Source: Mesorhizobium sp. (GTDB lineage: Bacteria > Pseudomonadota > Alphaproteobacteria > Rhizobiales > Rhizobiaceae). From it: a DNA stretch of 64,000 bases. Where the stretch lies: contig SAQL01000008.1 in NCBI GenBank assembly GCA_004020645.1, positions 62,001-126,000 on the forward strand, read 5' to 3'. Made by a program: the position numbers and the translations under genes. How positions within the stretch are numbered: the stretch's first letter is position 1; the number at the start of each line of letters is the position of its first letter. Under the pieces are notes generated by a model. It was not told the origin of the DNA and searched no databases. It saw nothing but the letters and a program-made list of their open reading frames with translations. Shown here one piece after another: positions 36,289 through 44,878 of this stretch.

Positions 36289-37182
36289 GTGTCGCGCAGC
36301 ATCGAGCATGCCCATATCGTCCGTCATGACGACGGCACCGCCACCGGTGTCTGGGGCATCTATACGCTGCAGAGCGCTTTCCAGCCGATCTTCGCCTTCA
36401 GCAACGGCAAATTGTCCGTCACCGCATTCGAGGGGCTGATCCGGCCGTTCCGCGACGGCGAGCCGCAGTCGCCGGTGAGTTTTTTCAACACCTGTCCGAC
36501 GGTCGACCGCCTGCATATCGAGGCGCTGACAAGGACGCTGCATCTTTTGAACGCCGGCGCCTGCCTGCCGCAAGAGGCATCCATCTTCATCAATTTCGAT
36601 CCGTCGGTGTTCACCGATCGCAGCATCGCCGACAAGGCGCTGCGCGACATGCGGCTGGTGCTGCATGAGGCTGAAATCGATGCGAACCGCGTCGTCTGCG
36701 AGGTGACCGAGCAGAAATCGGCGTCGCAGGAAACGCTCTACAATTTCGTCGAGGCACTCAGGGCCAACGGGTTTCGCATAGCCGTCGACGACTACGGCGC
36801 CGACGAGTCCGACATCAACCGCATCAAGGAGCTCAGGCCGGACATCGTCAAATTCGATGCCCACTGGGTCATGCAGCTGATGGAGTCCGGCGCCGGTTTC
36901 GCACTGCTGACCGCCATGGTGGCAAGTTTCGAACAGCAAGGCATCCGCACCGTGTTCGAGGGCATAGAGGAGGGCTGGCAGCTTGAACTGGCCGAGAAAT
37001 CGGGAGCCTCGATGGTGCAGGGATTCGCGCTGGCGCGCCCCGAGCTTGCACCGACCAGCTTTCACGTCTTCGGCAAGGACAGGCAGATGCCGGTGACAGT
37101 GCCCGATGCCGGCGAGGCGCCTGCGACTGTCTCGCCTTCGCCGCGGCCGAAACGGGCTTTCGGGCGCAAGGCGGTGCCATGA
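36289..37182 (+). CDS. EAL-domain protein, probable c-di-GMP phosphodiesterase (first of a pair)
   Basis: A 297-residue protein with a single EAL domain (about 25-265) and no recognisable sensor or GGDEF domain. The signature is EGLIRP instead of EALxR. The substrate and metal residues appear to be kept: Asn in FINFDPS, Glu in VCEVTEQ, the Asp pair in AVDDYGADES, Lys in DIVKFDAHW, Glu in FEGIEEG and Gln in VQGFALARP. Activity is therefore possible. The C-terminal 30 residues are a basic, Pro-rich tail. The GTG start at 36289 is the best available. Its stop overlaps the next EAL gene. Confidence 0.8.
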   Translation: MSRSIEHAHIVRHDDGTATGVWGIYTLQSAFQPIFAFSNGKLSVTAFEGLIRPFRDGEPQSPVSFFNTCPTVDRLHIEALTRTLHLLNAGACLPQEASIFINFDPSVFTDRSIADKALRDMRLVLHEAEIDANRVVCEVTEQKSASQETLYNFVEALRANGFRIAVDDYGADESDINRIKELRPDIVKFDAHWVMQLMESGAGFALLTAMVASFEQQGIRTVFEGIEEGWQLELAEKSGASMVQGFALARPELAPTSFHVFGKDRQMPVTVPDAGEAPATVSPSPRPKRAFGRKAVP

Positions 37183-38033
37183 CCGGGCGGCCCGACAGGC
37201 GGCGCAATGTCGGCGAAGCAATCTTTGCCGATGAGGTCGGTATCGAATACGGCGTCTATGGCGCGTTCCGGTTGAGGAGCGCCTATCAGCCGATTTTTGC
37301 CCCGCGCGGCAGGTTTTTGAAGGCCGTCGCGGTCGAAGGCCTGATCGAGCCGCACCGCGCCGGCAGGTCGGTTGCGCCGCGCGTATTTTTCGAGGGCGTC
37401 CCCGTGGCGGATCGCCTGTTCGTCGAGACGATGTGCCGGGTGCTGCATCTCCGGAACTTCCGCAACATCGGCGTCGACGGGCTCGACCTGTTCTTCAACT
37501 ACAATCCGCTGATCAACAATGACCCCGGGCGAGCGCTGGCTGAGATCAGGCTGATGACCAGGCATCTCGCCGAGTTCGATCTGTACCCCGGCATGCTGGT
37601 CTGCGAAATCACCGAACAGGCGGCCGACGACAAGGTGCTCGTCAGCCTGGTGCGCGAGATGCGGCGTGACGGCATCCGCATCGCCATCGACGATTTCGGC
37701 ACCGGGCATTCGACGGAAGAACGGGTCGCGCTTGTCCAGCCCGATATCGTCAAGATCGACGGCACCTGGTTCGCGGAATTCTGCCGCCATGCCGCCGCCG
37801 AGCGGTTTTTCCGGCCGCTGGTCTCCGCGCTGCACGACCGCGGCACCAAGGTGCTGGTCGAAGGCATCGAGCAATCCACGCATCTGCGCGTCGCGCTGGA
37901 CGGCGGCGTCGATCTTTTGCAGGGCTATCATCTGGCGCGGCCGGCGCTGGCCGGCACGGTCTTCGATGAAGAGCCGCTGCCCATTGACCGGCTGCTGGGC
38001 AGGGACAACAACGTCGTGCCGTTGTTTGGGTGA
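37179..38033 (+). CDS. EAL-domain protein, probable c-di-GMP phosphodiesterase (second of a pair)
   Basis: A 284-residue EAL-only protein, homologous to the preceding one (AFRLRSAYQPIFAP against IYTLQSAFQPIFAF). Catalytic positions are EGLIEP, FFNYNP, VCEITEQ, IAIDDFGTGHS, DIVKIDGTW, LVEGIEQ and LLQGYHLARP. The loop-6 DDFGTG here is closer to the canonical form than DDYGAD in the neighbour, so this is the likelier active enzyme. The ATGA overlap makes the two genes translationally coupled; a heterodimer is conceivable, since EAL domains dimerise. Neither carries a membrane segment. Confidence 0.82.
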   Translation: MTGRPDRRRNVGEAIFADEVGIEYGVYGAFRLRSAYQPIFAPRGRFLKAVAVEGLIEPHRAGRSVAPRVFFEGVPVADRLFVETMCRVLHLRNFRNIGVDGLDLFFNYNPLINNDPGRALAEIRLMTRHLAEFDLYPGMLVCEITEQAADDKVLVSLVREMRRDGIRIAIDDFGTGHSTEERVALVQPDIVKIDGTWFAEFCRHAAAERFFRPLVSALHDRGTKVLVEGIEQSTHLRVALDGGVDLLQGYHLARPALAGTVFDEEPLPIDRLLGRDNNVVPLFG

Positions 38034-38159
38034 TCCATCAGCGGCGCTGATGGTTGCGCCAAAACAAATCACTGGATGAAGCCGTCGCTGCCGGGATAGA
38101 GCCTTGAGACCGGACTCAGACCCCCAAGGGCTGTCGTTGCACGAGCGAGCGGAGCGCCA

Positions 38160-38771
38160 ATGACCATACTCTACGGAATGATCGACAGCGGCAATTGCTA
38201 CAAGCCGCGCCTGTTGATGGCCAAGCTGGGCATGGCCTTCACCAATGTCGAGGTGAGTTCGCATACCGGCGACACCCGCAAGCCGGACTATGTCGCCAAG
38301 AACCCGAACGCCATGGTGCCGCTGCTCGAACTCGACGACGGCAGGCGGCTTGCCGAATCCAACGCCATCCTGCTCTATCTCGCCGAGGGCACTCGGTACC
38401 TGCCGGCCGACAGATACGAGCGGGCGCTGGCCTATCAATGGCTGTTCTTCGAGCAGTATAGCCACGAACCCTATATCGCGGTGCGCAAGGCGCTGCTGAC
38501 CTTTCCCGAGCGGGCCAAGGATGCGACGCCGGAACGGCTGGCGGTGACGCTGGAGCGTGGCAACAAGGCGCTCGGCGTGATGAACAAGCATCTGGCGGGC
38601 AGTGCGTTCTTTGCCGGTGAGGCATTGAGCGTCGCCGACATCGCGCTCTACGCCTATACGCATACGGCCGAGATGGGCGGTTTTCAGCTCGACGCCTATC
38701 CGGCGGTGGCGGCCTGGCTGAAACGCGTCGAGACCGATCCGGGGCATGTGCCGATGGAATGGCTGGGTTAG
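38160..38771 (+). CDS. Glutathione S-transferase family protein
   Basis: A 203-residue GST. The thioredoxin-like N-terminal domain (about 1-77) starts MTILYGMIDSGNCYKPRLLM and contains NPNAMVPLLELDDG and the glutathione-binding ESNAILLYLAEG. The helical C-terminal domain holds LSVADIALYAYTHTAEMGGF, the N-capping-box region. A catalytic Ser/Cys could be Ser10 or Cys13. The physiological substrate is unknown, and it stands alone between the EAL pair and the toxin-antitoxin remnant. Confidence 0.85.
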   Translation: MTILYGMIDSGNCYKPRLLMAKLGMAFTNVEVSSHTGDTRKPDYVAKNPNAMVPLLELDDGRRLAESNAILLYLAEGTRYLPADRYERALAYQWLFFEQYSHEPYIAVRKALLTFPERAKDATPERLAVTLERGNKALGVMNKHLAGSAFFAGEALSVADIALYAYTHTAEMGGFQLDAYPAVAAWLKRVETDPGHVPMEWLG

Positions 38772-38785
38772 TTCTGTCCTTACGG

Positions 38786-39041
38786 CTATTTCAGCAGGTG
38801 GTCATATTCGGAGCGGGTGCCGATCCAAAACCAGACCACGTCATCGTGGTCGCGGACAGCTACGGCGCGGTAGTTGAGATCAAACCCGCGCCGACCAATA
38901 GCGTCCGACCTGTTTGAAATGCAGCGACGGGTGAAACGGATCGGAACGCAGCTTGGCGAAGCATTTGTCCGCCTTTGTTCTGCTCGACGAGGGCAGTTTT
39001 GCATAAGCCTCCCAGAATGAGGGAGTGGCGACATGATTCAC
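38786..39041 (-). pseudogene. RelE/ParE-type toxin gene with a single-base frameshift
   Basis: From a GTG at 39041 the frame gives MNHVATPSFWEAYAKLPSSS and then a RelE-like body ending FKQVGRYWSARV before a stop at 38880-38882. One base out of frame, the missing C-terminus continues as DLNYRAVAVRDHDDVVWFWI and ends EYDHLLK at 38786. Removing one T in the GTTTGA context (about 38880-38886) would restore a normal ~84-residue toxin. The GTG overlaps the antitoxin stop, as in intact RelBE/ParDE operons. The gene is probably inactive unless the slip is programmed or an assembly error. Confidence 0.75.
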
Positions 39042-39238
39042 AGAGACCGGGTCCGGCCGGCGCGATGGTCAGCCAAGGCCTGCTCGGCAAGTTTATCCAG
39101 CCTGCCGGCCTTGGCGTCGGTTTCGATCTGCCGATCCCATATGTCCGCTTGCAGCGCCTCGAACCAGGCGGCAAACGCCTTCAGCTCCTCAGGGCTTAGT
39201 TCGGCAACGGATTTTTCGATCTGTTCGAGCTTGCTCAT
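39038..39238 (-). CDS. Small antitoxin of a RelE/ParE-type pair
   Basis: A 66-residue, mostly helical protein, MSKLEQIEKSVAELSPEELK, followed by FAAWFEALQADIWDRQIE. It is typical of the short antitoxin-like proteins encoded just before RelE-type toxins. It lacks an obvious ribbon-helix-helix or AbrB-type DNA-binding segment. Its TGA overlaps the GTG of the frameshifted toxin gene. With the toxin broken, it is probably a relic under relaxed selection. Confidence 0.7.
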   Translation of the reverse strand: MSKLEQIEKSVAELSPEELKAFAAWFEALQADIWDRQIETDAKAGRLDKLAEQALADHRAGRTRSL

Positions 39239-39305
39239 GGGCTAAAAATACCATGATTGGTACAACAAGGCCAAGGTGGCTGTTTCATCCGGAAATCCGG
39301 ACAGC

Positions 39306-39331
39306 AAAAAGGCGGGACAAAATCCCGCCTT
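39306..39331 (-). terminator. Intrinsic terminator between cspA and the antitoxin gene
   Basis: On the minus strand GGCGGGA and TCCCGCC (plus coordinates 39329-39323 and 39317-39311) form a 7-bp GC stem followed by TTTTT. It would end the cspA transcript about 170 bases after its stop. Confidence 0.75.
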
Positions 39332-39498
39332 CCCATGCTTGGTAGCCTGATCGGGAGCGTTTGGTCCGGGCCGGCAGCAATCTGCTGCTTCGGCTTGTCG
39401 GGGTCTTTCCGCTCCGGTGCGCTTCTCGCGCGACCGTCAGTACATCCGTGACTTGCCGCGCGCCCCGAGCTATCGCCCGGCGCGCGCCATTCGCAAAA

Positions 39499-39711
39499 TC
39501 AGGCTGCCTTGCTCAGAGATCCAGCGGACGACTTGCCAGTGCGGCGGTCCTGCTCGATCTCGAAGTTGATCTTCTGGCCTTCGACCAGGGTCGACAGCCC
39601 AGCGCGCTCGACTGCGGAGATGTGGACGAAAACGTCCGCGCCGCCGCTGTCAGGCTGGATGAAGCCGAAACCCTTGGTGGAATTAAACCACTTGACCGTA
39701 CCTGTTGCCAT
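39499..39711 (-). CDS. cspA: Cold-shock domain protein (CspA family)
   Basis: A 70-residue single cold-shock domain, [20 protein letters not shown]. The RNA-binding motifs RNP1 (KGFGFI) and RNP2 ([12 protein letters not shown]) are intact. Such proteins act as RNA chaperones. AAGGA lies eight bases before the ATG. A strong promoter at 39850-39878 implies a leader of about 130 nt, the long 5' UTR typical of cold-shock genes. Rhizobia carry several csp copies, and which one this is cannot be decided. Confidence 0.92.
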   Translation of the reverse strand: MATGTVKWFNSTKGFGFIQPDSGGADVFVHISAVERAGLSTLVEGQKINFEIEQDRRTGKSSAGSLSKAA

Positions 39712-39849
39712 TTCGATAATCCTTATACGTTTGCTTTAGCTTGACCGAACCGAAGTTCAGCCGGTTTGTATCGAGATTTTGGAGATAGACGTCAGCAAAC
39801 GCGAATATCGCGAGGCCCGGATCGATCGGCCGAAATATCAATGGACCTC

Positions 39850-39878
39850 ATATAGTCTGCTTCTCCGCAAAAAACAAG
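39850..39878 (-). promoter_or_regulatory. Housekeeping promoter of cspA
   Basis: On the minus strand CTTGTT (39878-39873) and CTATAT (39855-39850) are exactly 17 bases apart, an almost perfect match to the rhizobial sigma-70 consensus. The predicted start near 39842 gives a ~130-nt cspA leader. Confidence 0.75.
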
Positions 39879-40050
39879 ACTGGGCGACAGACTGCGCGAA
39901 AAAGGCGCTGGTGCGGCGTTGCCCAACGGCCGCCCCAATCGCGTGAAAGCCTTGCAAAGTCGCGTGTTGCGGAGGGTTGGACCGCTTATCGCGCATTGCG
40001 GGGAAGGATCGCGCCGCCTTTGAGCGCCCGGTGCTGTTTGGGGAGAGGAC

Positions 40051-40377
40051 ATGAAAACTGTTCTGTTTGCCGCCTGCCTGACGCTGATGGCCGCCGAGGC
40101 GCAGGCGATCTCGCGCTATGACCCGAGCCGCATGGCCTGCGACAGTGTGCGGGCGACGATCGCTCGGGAAGGCGCGGTCATCCTGCGTTACCGATCGACG
40201 CGCACGCCGGGGCTGCCGCTCTACGACCGCTATGTGCGGAGCCAGCGTTTCTGCAACATGGGCGAGGTCAGGGCACGGGCTTCGGTGCCGAGCGCCGATA
40301 CCAAGTCCTGCATCGTCTACAAATGCAAGCGGGTGGACACAGACCGGCGTTTCCGCCGGCGCATCTTTCCAAACTAG
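40051..40377 (+). CDS. Small secreted hypothetical protein
   Basis: A 108-residue protein with a secretion signal (MKTVLFAACLTLMAAEAQAI, cleavage near residue 19) and a short mature domain with four cysteines (MACDSVRAT, RFCNMGEV, KSCIVYKCKRV), likely forming two disulfides in the periplasm. It ends in a very basic RRFRRRIFPN. The family is common in Rhizobiales as an unnamed periplasmic protein; I cannot assign a function. GGGGAGAGG precedes the ATG. It converges on the ogt gene. Confidence 0.75.
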   Translation: MKTVLFAACLTLMAAEAQAISRYDPSRMACDSVRATIAREGAVILRYRSTRTPGLPLYDRYVRSQRFCNMGEVRARASVPSADTKSCIVYKCKRVDTDRRFRRRIFPN

Positions 40378-40390
40378 CTACGTCGGGGCC

Positions 40391-40960
40391 TCAGAATCCA
40401 AACGAGACCTGTGCAGGCGGCGGCGGACCGACGCGCACGCCTTCCATCGCCAGCATCTTTTCCTTGGTGTTCGAGCCGCCCGGCGCGGAAAAACCGCCGA
40501 TCTTGCCGCCGGCGGCAAGAATGCGGTGGCAAGGGATGACCAGCGGCACCGGGTTGGCGCCGAGTGCGGCGCCCGTCTCACGGGCGAGCCCAGCATGGCC
40601 GGCGCGCTTGGCCAGTTCGCCATAGGTGGTGGTCTCGCCGAAGGCGAGCTTTCGCGCCGCTTCGTAGATGGCGAGGCGGAAATCGTCGACGCCGGTGAGA
40701 TCGACCGGCACACCGGAGAAATCGACGTCCTTGCCGGCTGCATAGGCCTGTATCGACAGAATCAGCTCGCTAATCCATTGCGGTTGGGCGCTCGAAGCGG
40801 CACTGCCGGCATGACGCAAAAGCCGGCGTTCCACCGCGTCGCGGTTGCGCTGGGGCAGGCAGAGCCGGGTCAATCCGGCCTCGCTCCAGGCGATGCCCAT
40901 GAAGCCGATCACGGTTTCGAAGACCGCGTGGCCAGCGGTGGCTTGAGAGGTGCCTTCCAT
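40391..40960 (-). CDS. ogt: Methylated-DNA-[protein]-cysteine S-methyltransferase
   Basis: A 189-residue AGT/Ogt. The N-terminal ribonuclease-like domain is followed by the active domain, with FGETTTYGELAKRAGHAGLA and the alkyl-accepting cysteine in NPVPLVIPCHRILAAGGKIG. The PCHR motif is diagnostic. It repairs O6-alkylguanine by a suicide transfer. ATG 40960 has AAAGGAG close upstream; the frame stays open to 41437, but that part lies opposite the lytic transglycosylase gene. No AraC-type ada partner is adjacent. Confidence 0.9.
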   Translation of the reverse strand: MEGTSQATAGHAVFETVIGFMGIAWSEAGLTRLCLPQRNRDAVERRLLRHAGSAASSAQPQWISELILSIQAYAAGKDVDFSGVPVDLTGVDDFRLAIYEAARKLAFGETTTYGELAKRAGHAGLARETGAALGANPVPLVIPCHRILAAGGKIGGFSAPGGSNTKEKMLAMEGVRVGPPPPAQVSFGF

Positions 40961-41141
40961 GATGTGCTCCTTTCCGCAGAAACGGATGGCAATCCAGTAC
41001 ATATCGAGAACGAGACATCGCATTTTCAGGCGTCCGTTGCCACCCGAAAAACCATTCGAGGTCCCGACTGGCGGCGGATTGCCGGGGGAAAGGTGCTGGT
41101 GTAAGGACTTTCTTAACAGACGAACCGGACCCGAGCGCGGC

Positions 41142-42005
41142 TTGCCAGCAAAAACCATCTTTCCCGCGATCGGCGTGATGCTCGCTGCGGCCGCTCTCAG
41201 CGGCTGCACTTCGACCTCGCAGACGAAGGCCGTGCCTTCCCTGACTGAAACCACCGCCGCAGGCGCTGATGCCGGTTTTACGCTGGCGCTGCCCGACACG
41301 GTTTCGGTGCTGCCGGAATCGTCCGGCATCGCGCCTGTCCAGACGGCGGCGCTGGCTGTCGACCCCACCGCGATGCCTGCCCAGCCGGCCGCCTTTGCCG
41401 GCCCGACTCCGCTGGCCGCAACTGCACCTGCAGCCATGACGGCCGATGCCGCGCCAGCCGGCGCAGCACCTGTCTATGCGACGGCCGCTGTCGCCATGCC
41501 GGTCACCGGCGAGACAGGCAGGACGATGCCCGGCGTTCAGCAGGCCGCCTATATCGTGCCTGAGAATCCGTCCGCCCTGCTTTCGACCAGCCCTGCCAAG
41601 GAGTATTCGGCGGGCCCGCGCGGCGAGATCGAGCGGCTGATCGAGAAATATGCCGTCCTCTATGAGGTGCCGGTCGATCTGGTGCGCCGTGTCGTCAGCC
41701 GCGAGAGCACCTTCAATCCCAAGGCTTACAATCGCGGCCATTGGGGGCTGATGCAGATCAAGCATGCGACGGCGCGCGGCATGGGCTATGACGGGCCGGC
41801 GAGCGGGTTGTTCGATGCCGAGACCAATCTGAAATATGCGGTGAAATATCTGCGCGGCGCCTGGCTGGTGGCCGGCGGCAACGCCAAGCGCGCCGACCGG
41901 CTCTACCAGAGCGGCTATTATTACGACGCTAAGCGCAAGGGCATGCTGGGAGAAACCGGCCTTGGCCGCGACCGCGGTCGGCGTCGCCTGCAGCCCGATG
42001 CCTGA
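41142..42005 (+). CDS. Lytic transglycosylase, lipoprotein
   Basis: A protein of about 287 residues. From a TTG at 41142 it reads LPAKTIFPAIGVMLAAAALS followed by GC, a lipobox with Cys near residue 22. An Ala/Pro/Thr-rich linker (about 25-160) follows, then a soluble-lytic-transglycosylase domain. The catalytic glutamate is in VVSRESTFNPKAYN, followed by HWGLMQIKHATARGMGY and LKYAVKYLRGAWLVAGG. It cleaves peptidoglycan glycan strands with 1,6-anhydro formation. The frame is open upstream to 40950, but the lipoprotein signal supports the TTG; no strong ribosome binding site is seen. Confidence 0.82.
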   Translation: MPAKTIFPAIGVMLAAAALSGCTSTSQTKAVPSLTETTAAGADAGFTLALPDTVSVLPESSGIAPVQTAALAVDPTAMPAQPAAFAGPTPLAATAPAAMTADAAPAGAAPVYATAAVAMPVTGETGRTMPGVQQAAYIVPENPSALLSTSPAKEYSAGPRGEIERLIEKYAVLYEVPVDLVRRVVSRESTFNPKAYNRGHWGLMQIKHATARGMGYDGPASGLFDAETNLKYAVKYLRGAWLVAGGNAKRADRLYQSGYYYDAKRKGMLGETGLGRDRGRRRLQPDA

Positions 42006-42010
42006 ACACC

Positions 42011-42499
42011 ATGCCTGAGCCGCGACCGCCGGCGCCGAACGACATAAGGCTGCGCAAGATCCTCGACGACACGCTTGCTCCGTCGCGCTGGCCGGAAGGT
42101 TTTGTCATGCGCGGCTTCGAGGCCGCCGACGCGCTCGCTTTGCATGCGCTGCTGACCACCGTCTTCGACGACGGCGCCGACGGGCCGTTCGAGGAATGGT
42201 GGCCGCGCATTTCAAGCGACGCGGAATTCGACCCTGCCTTGTGTTTCCTGGTTATCGACAGCAAGGGTCGGCTGGCGGGCGCGGCACTGTGCTGGACGAG
42301 GGCGTTCGTCAAAGACCTTGCCGTCCACCCCGAGGCGCGCGGCCGAGGCATCGCCGAAGCGCTGATGTGGCACGTCTTCGCCGCCTTTCGCGCACGGGGC
42401 GCTGTGCATGTCGATCTCAAAACCAACACAGTGGAGAACGTCGCCGCCGTCAGGCTCTACGAGCGGCTAGGGATGTTCGAAGTCGACTGGGCGGGTTGA
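42011..42499 (+). CDS. GNAT-family N-acetyltransferase
   Basis: A 162-residue GNAT protein. The acetyl-CoA-binding motif A is FVKDLAVHPEARGRGIAEAL near residue 96 (R-G-x-G-x-A), and the final VRLYERLGMFEVDW is the usual C-terminal strand. The acceptor substrate is unknown. It starts 5 bp after the transglycosylase stop, so the two are probably co-transcribed. Confidence 0.82.
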   Translation: MPEPRPPAPNDIRLRKILDDTLAPSRWPEGFVMRGFEAADALALHALLTTVFDDGADGPFEEWWPRISSDAEFDPALCFLVIDSKGRLAGAALCWTRAFVKDLAVHPEARGRGIAEALMWHVFAAFRARGAVHVDLKTNTVENVAAVRLYERLGMFEVDWAG

Positions 42500-42669
42500 G
42501 GAGCGGTCGGCGAAGCCGATCAGCGAGCGAGCGGCCGAGGGCAAAGTGTGGAAGGAAGTGTCCACCAAGGCGGCAGGCTGCATCTTGCCGGCAACCGCTC
42601 GGGCGTTAAGCTGCGATCCTGCGGCTTTCGTGCCGCGGGCGGGGTCTCGACCGAAACCGGAGAAACACG

Positions 42670-43104
42670 ATGCGGCTTTTGCTTTCCAAAACGGGTCTGG
42701 CCAAAACGGGCCTGGTCATCCTTGCCATTCCGCTTCTTACCGGCGTTGCGCACGCCGAGGATTGCGCCAACGCGCAGGATCAAACGACCATGAACGAATG
42801 CGCCGGCAAGTCGTTCACCGAAGCCGACAAGAAGCTCAACCACGCCTACAGGCAGATCGAGGGCCGGCTGAAGGACGATGCGGCGACGAAGAAGCTGCTG
42901 GTCGGTGCGCAACGCGCCTGGGTCGCATTCCGCGATGCCGAATGCGCTTTCCAGGGCGGCCCGCCCGATATGGCCGGCAGCATGTATCCGATGGTGATTG
43001 CCGGTTGCAAGGAGAGCCTCACGAACAACCGGCTGAAGGATTTTCAGGGTTATCTCGACTGCCAGGAGGGCGACACGAGCTGCCCGGTGCCGACAGCGCC
43101 ATAG
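42670..43104 (+). CDS. LprI-family (DUF1311) secreted protein
   Basis: A 144-residue periplasmic protein. The signal peptide ends near AHAEDCAN, and the mature part has the DUF1311 pattern CANAQDQTTMNECAGKSFTE, then LNHAYRQIEGRL, the central WVAFRDAECAFQGG, and further cysteines near the C-terminus (YLDCQEGDTSC). Six cysteines suggest disulfide bonds. The family includes LprI of Mycobacterium, reported as a lysozyme inhibitor; a defensive role against lysozyme is possible but inferred. Confidence 0.82.
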   Translation: MRLLLSKTGLAKTGLVILAIPLLTGVAHAEDCANAQDQTTMNECAGKSFTEADKKLNHAYRQIEGRLKDDAATKKLLVGAQRAWVAFRDAECAFQGGPPDMAGSMYPMVIAGCKESLTNNRLKDFQGYLDCQEGDTSCPVPTAP

Positions 43105-43246
43105 CTGAAGGCGGCAGCCCAGGTTTTCATCGCATCGCGACCGGCGCAAAATGTCGGAACCGCCTCCCTTCCTGCGTCCTTGAGAGGCAAGGTGCGTTGC
43201 CGCGTAGGGCGCGCGCCGCCAAAAGCACGGACCTATGGAGATGACG

Positions 43247-43990
43247 ATGATCACCTTTCCCAACGAATCCGCTGAATATCGCGCCGCCCGCGAAACGCTG
43301 CTGCAAAAGGAAGTCGAGCTGCGCCGCGCCATGGAGGATGTAGCAGTCGCCCGCCGTGCACTGCCGCCTGGCGGGCTGCTGCCACAGGATTATGTGTTCG
43401 ACGGGCTTGGCCCTGACGATAAGCCGGCCCGCATAAAACTGTCGGAGCTGTTTTCGCCCGGCAAGGACACGCTGATCGTCTACTCGATGATGTTTCCGCG
43501 CCATCCGCAGGAGACACGCGACGTGGCGACAAGCGGCGGTACGGCGAAGCTCGCGCGGGCCGACCAGCCATGCCCGTCCTGCACGGCGCTGCTCGACCAG
43601 TTCGACGGCGCCATTGGCCATCTTGAGGCCGCCGGCTTCAATTTTGCGGTGGTGGGCAAGACCGCGCTCGAAAACCTGATCACGCTTGGCCGCGATCGCG
43701 GCTGGACGAACATGCGCTTGGTCTCCTCGGCCGGCAACAGCTTCAAGCGCGACTACCACGCCGAGGCCGACGACGGCGCGCAACTTCCGATGCTGTCGGT
43801 GTTCCATCGCGACGCCGACGGCATCCGGCATTTCTGGAGTTCGGAGCTTGGCTTCGTGCCGTCCGAACCCGGCCAGGACCCGCGCGCCGTCGGCACTTGC
43901 GAGCCCTTGTGGAACCTGATGGATTTCACGCCGGAGGGCCGGCCGGACTGGGACGAGCAGTTGCAGTATGACGGCGCGTGCTGCCACTGA
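43247..43990 (+). CDS. DUF899 thioredoxin-like protein
   Basis: A protein of about 247 residues in the DUF899 family, which has a thioredoxin-like fold. It has the N-terminal AARETLLQKEVELRRAMEDV, the strand-helix block KDTLIVYSMMFPRHPQETRD, CPSCTALLDQFDGAIGHLEA with a CxxC pair, and the C-terminal LWNLMDFTPEGRPDWDEQLQ. Of three in-frame ATGs (43235, 43241, 43247), the last has GGAG six bases upstream. Function is not established; redox activity through CPSC is plausible. Confidence 0.82.
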   Translation: MITFPNESAEYRAARETLLQKEVELRRAMEDVAVARRALPPGGLLPQDYVFDGLGPDDKPARIKLSELFSPGKDTLIVYSMMFPRHPQETRDVATSGGTAKLARADQPCPSCTALLDQFDGAIGHLEAAGFNFAVVGKTALENLITLGRDRGWTNMRLVSSAGNSFKRDYHAEADDGAQLPMLSVFHRDADGIRHFWSSELGFVPSEPGQDPRAVGTCEPLWNLMDFTPEGRPDWDEQLQYDGACCH

Positions 43991-43997
43991 GTGGGCC

Positions 43998-44254
43998 TTC
44001 CGTTCTCCCCTTGTGCCCCTTGTGGGAGAAGGTGGATCGGTGCGCAGCGCCGAGAGGGATGAAGGGGTGCTGGAAGAAATGAGGCGTTGGAAATTGTGCG
44101 GCCTCTCGGCGCTAATGGGCGGTTGTGATTTGGCGTAACGCCAAGCTGGAACACCCCTCATCCGACCTCGCGGAGCCTGTCCTCGGGCTTGCCGGAGGCA
44201 AGACCCGTGGGCGAGGCCACCTTCTCCCACAACAAGGGGAGAAGGGAGGGGCGC
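43998..44254. repeat. Inverted pair of TTCTCCCC intergenic elements
   Basis: The left copy (43998-44070) reads CGTTCTCCCCTTGTG...GGGAGAAGG...GGATGAAGGGGTG. The right copy (44150-44254) is its approximate inverse, ACACCCCTCATCC...TTCTCCCACAACAAGGGGAG. It fills the 336-bp gap before the DUF4142 gene and belongs to the same family as 19987-20148. No gene was found here. Confidence 0.7.
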
Positions 44255-44326
44255 TCGAATCTCCGCGCAACTTCGCCGCTTGTGTGGCGTTGAACTCTCC
44301 AAGGATCACAAACCCGGAGATTTCCT

Positions 44327-44878
44327 GTGAAAACGCATCTCACGCTTGCCATGTTCGCCTTGCTTACCGGTGCGCCGGCGGCCTTCGCCCAATCCGCCAC
44401 GCCGGCCGATATACCTGCTGTCGGCCAAACCAAGATCGAGACCGAGACCTTCACCAAAACGGTCCCCAGCGCCAACCGGTTCGAGATTGAAAGCAGCAAG
44501 CTGGCCGAACAAAAGAATGTCGCCGCCGATGTGAAGGAATTCGCCTCGCTGATGATTAGGGATCACACCAAGGCTGGCGAGGATTTCAAGGCAGCTCTCG
44601 AACAGAGCCAGATCACGGCTTCGGTGACAGCGAGCGGCCCCGCTTTGCTGTCGAAGGATCAGGCGATGCTGGACGAGCTCAAGAAGCTCGACGGCGATGC
44701 CTTTCAGACGAAATACATCGTCCTGCAGACGGAGGCGCACAAGCAGGCGCTGGCGCTGTTTTCCACCTATGCACAGTCGGGCGAAGACCCGGCGCTGAAG
44801 GAATTCGCCAAGAAGACGCTACCGACGTTGCGCACGCACGAAGAGCGCCTAAAGGATCTGGTGGCCGCCCACAGCTAA
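44327..44878 (+). CDS. DUF4142 secreted protein
   Basis: A 183-residue protein with a signal peptide (MKTHLTLAMFALLTGAPAAF, AFAQ cleavage) and a helical ferritin-like DUF4142 domain (about 45-180) containing SSKLAEQKNVAADVKEFASL and RDHTKAGEDFKAAL. Relatives are periplasmic stress-associated proteins of unknown mechanism. The start codon is a GTG at 44327. The TAA stop coincides with the beginning of a palindromic element. Confidence 0.8.
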   Translation: MKTHLTLAMFALLTGAPAAFAQSATPADIPAVGQTKIETETFTKTVPSANRFEIESSKLAEQKNVAADVKEFASLMIRDHTKAGEDFKAALEQSQITASVTASGPALLSKDQAMLDELKKLDGDAFQTKYIVLQTEAHKQALALFSTYAQSGEDPALKEFAKKTLPTLRTHEERLKDLVAAHS

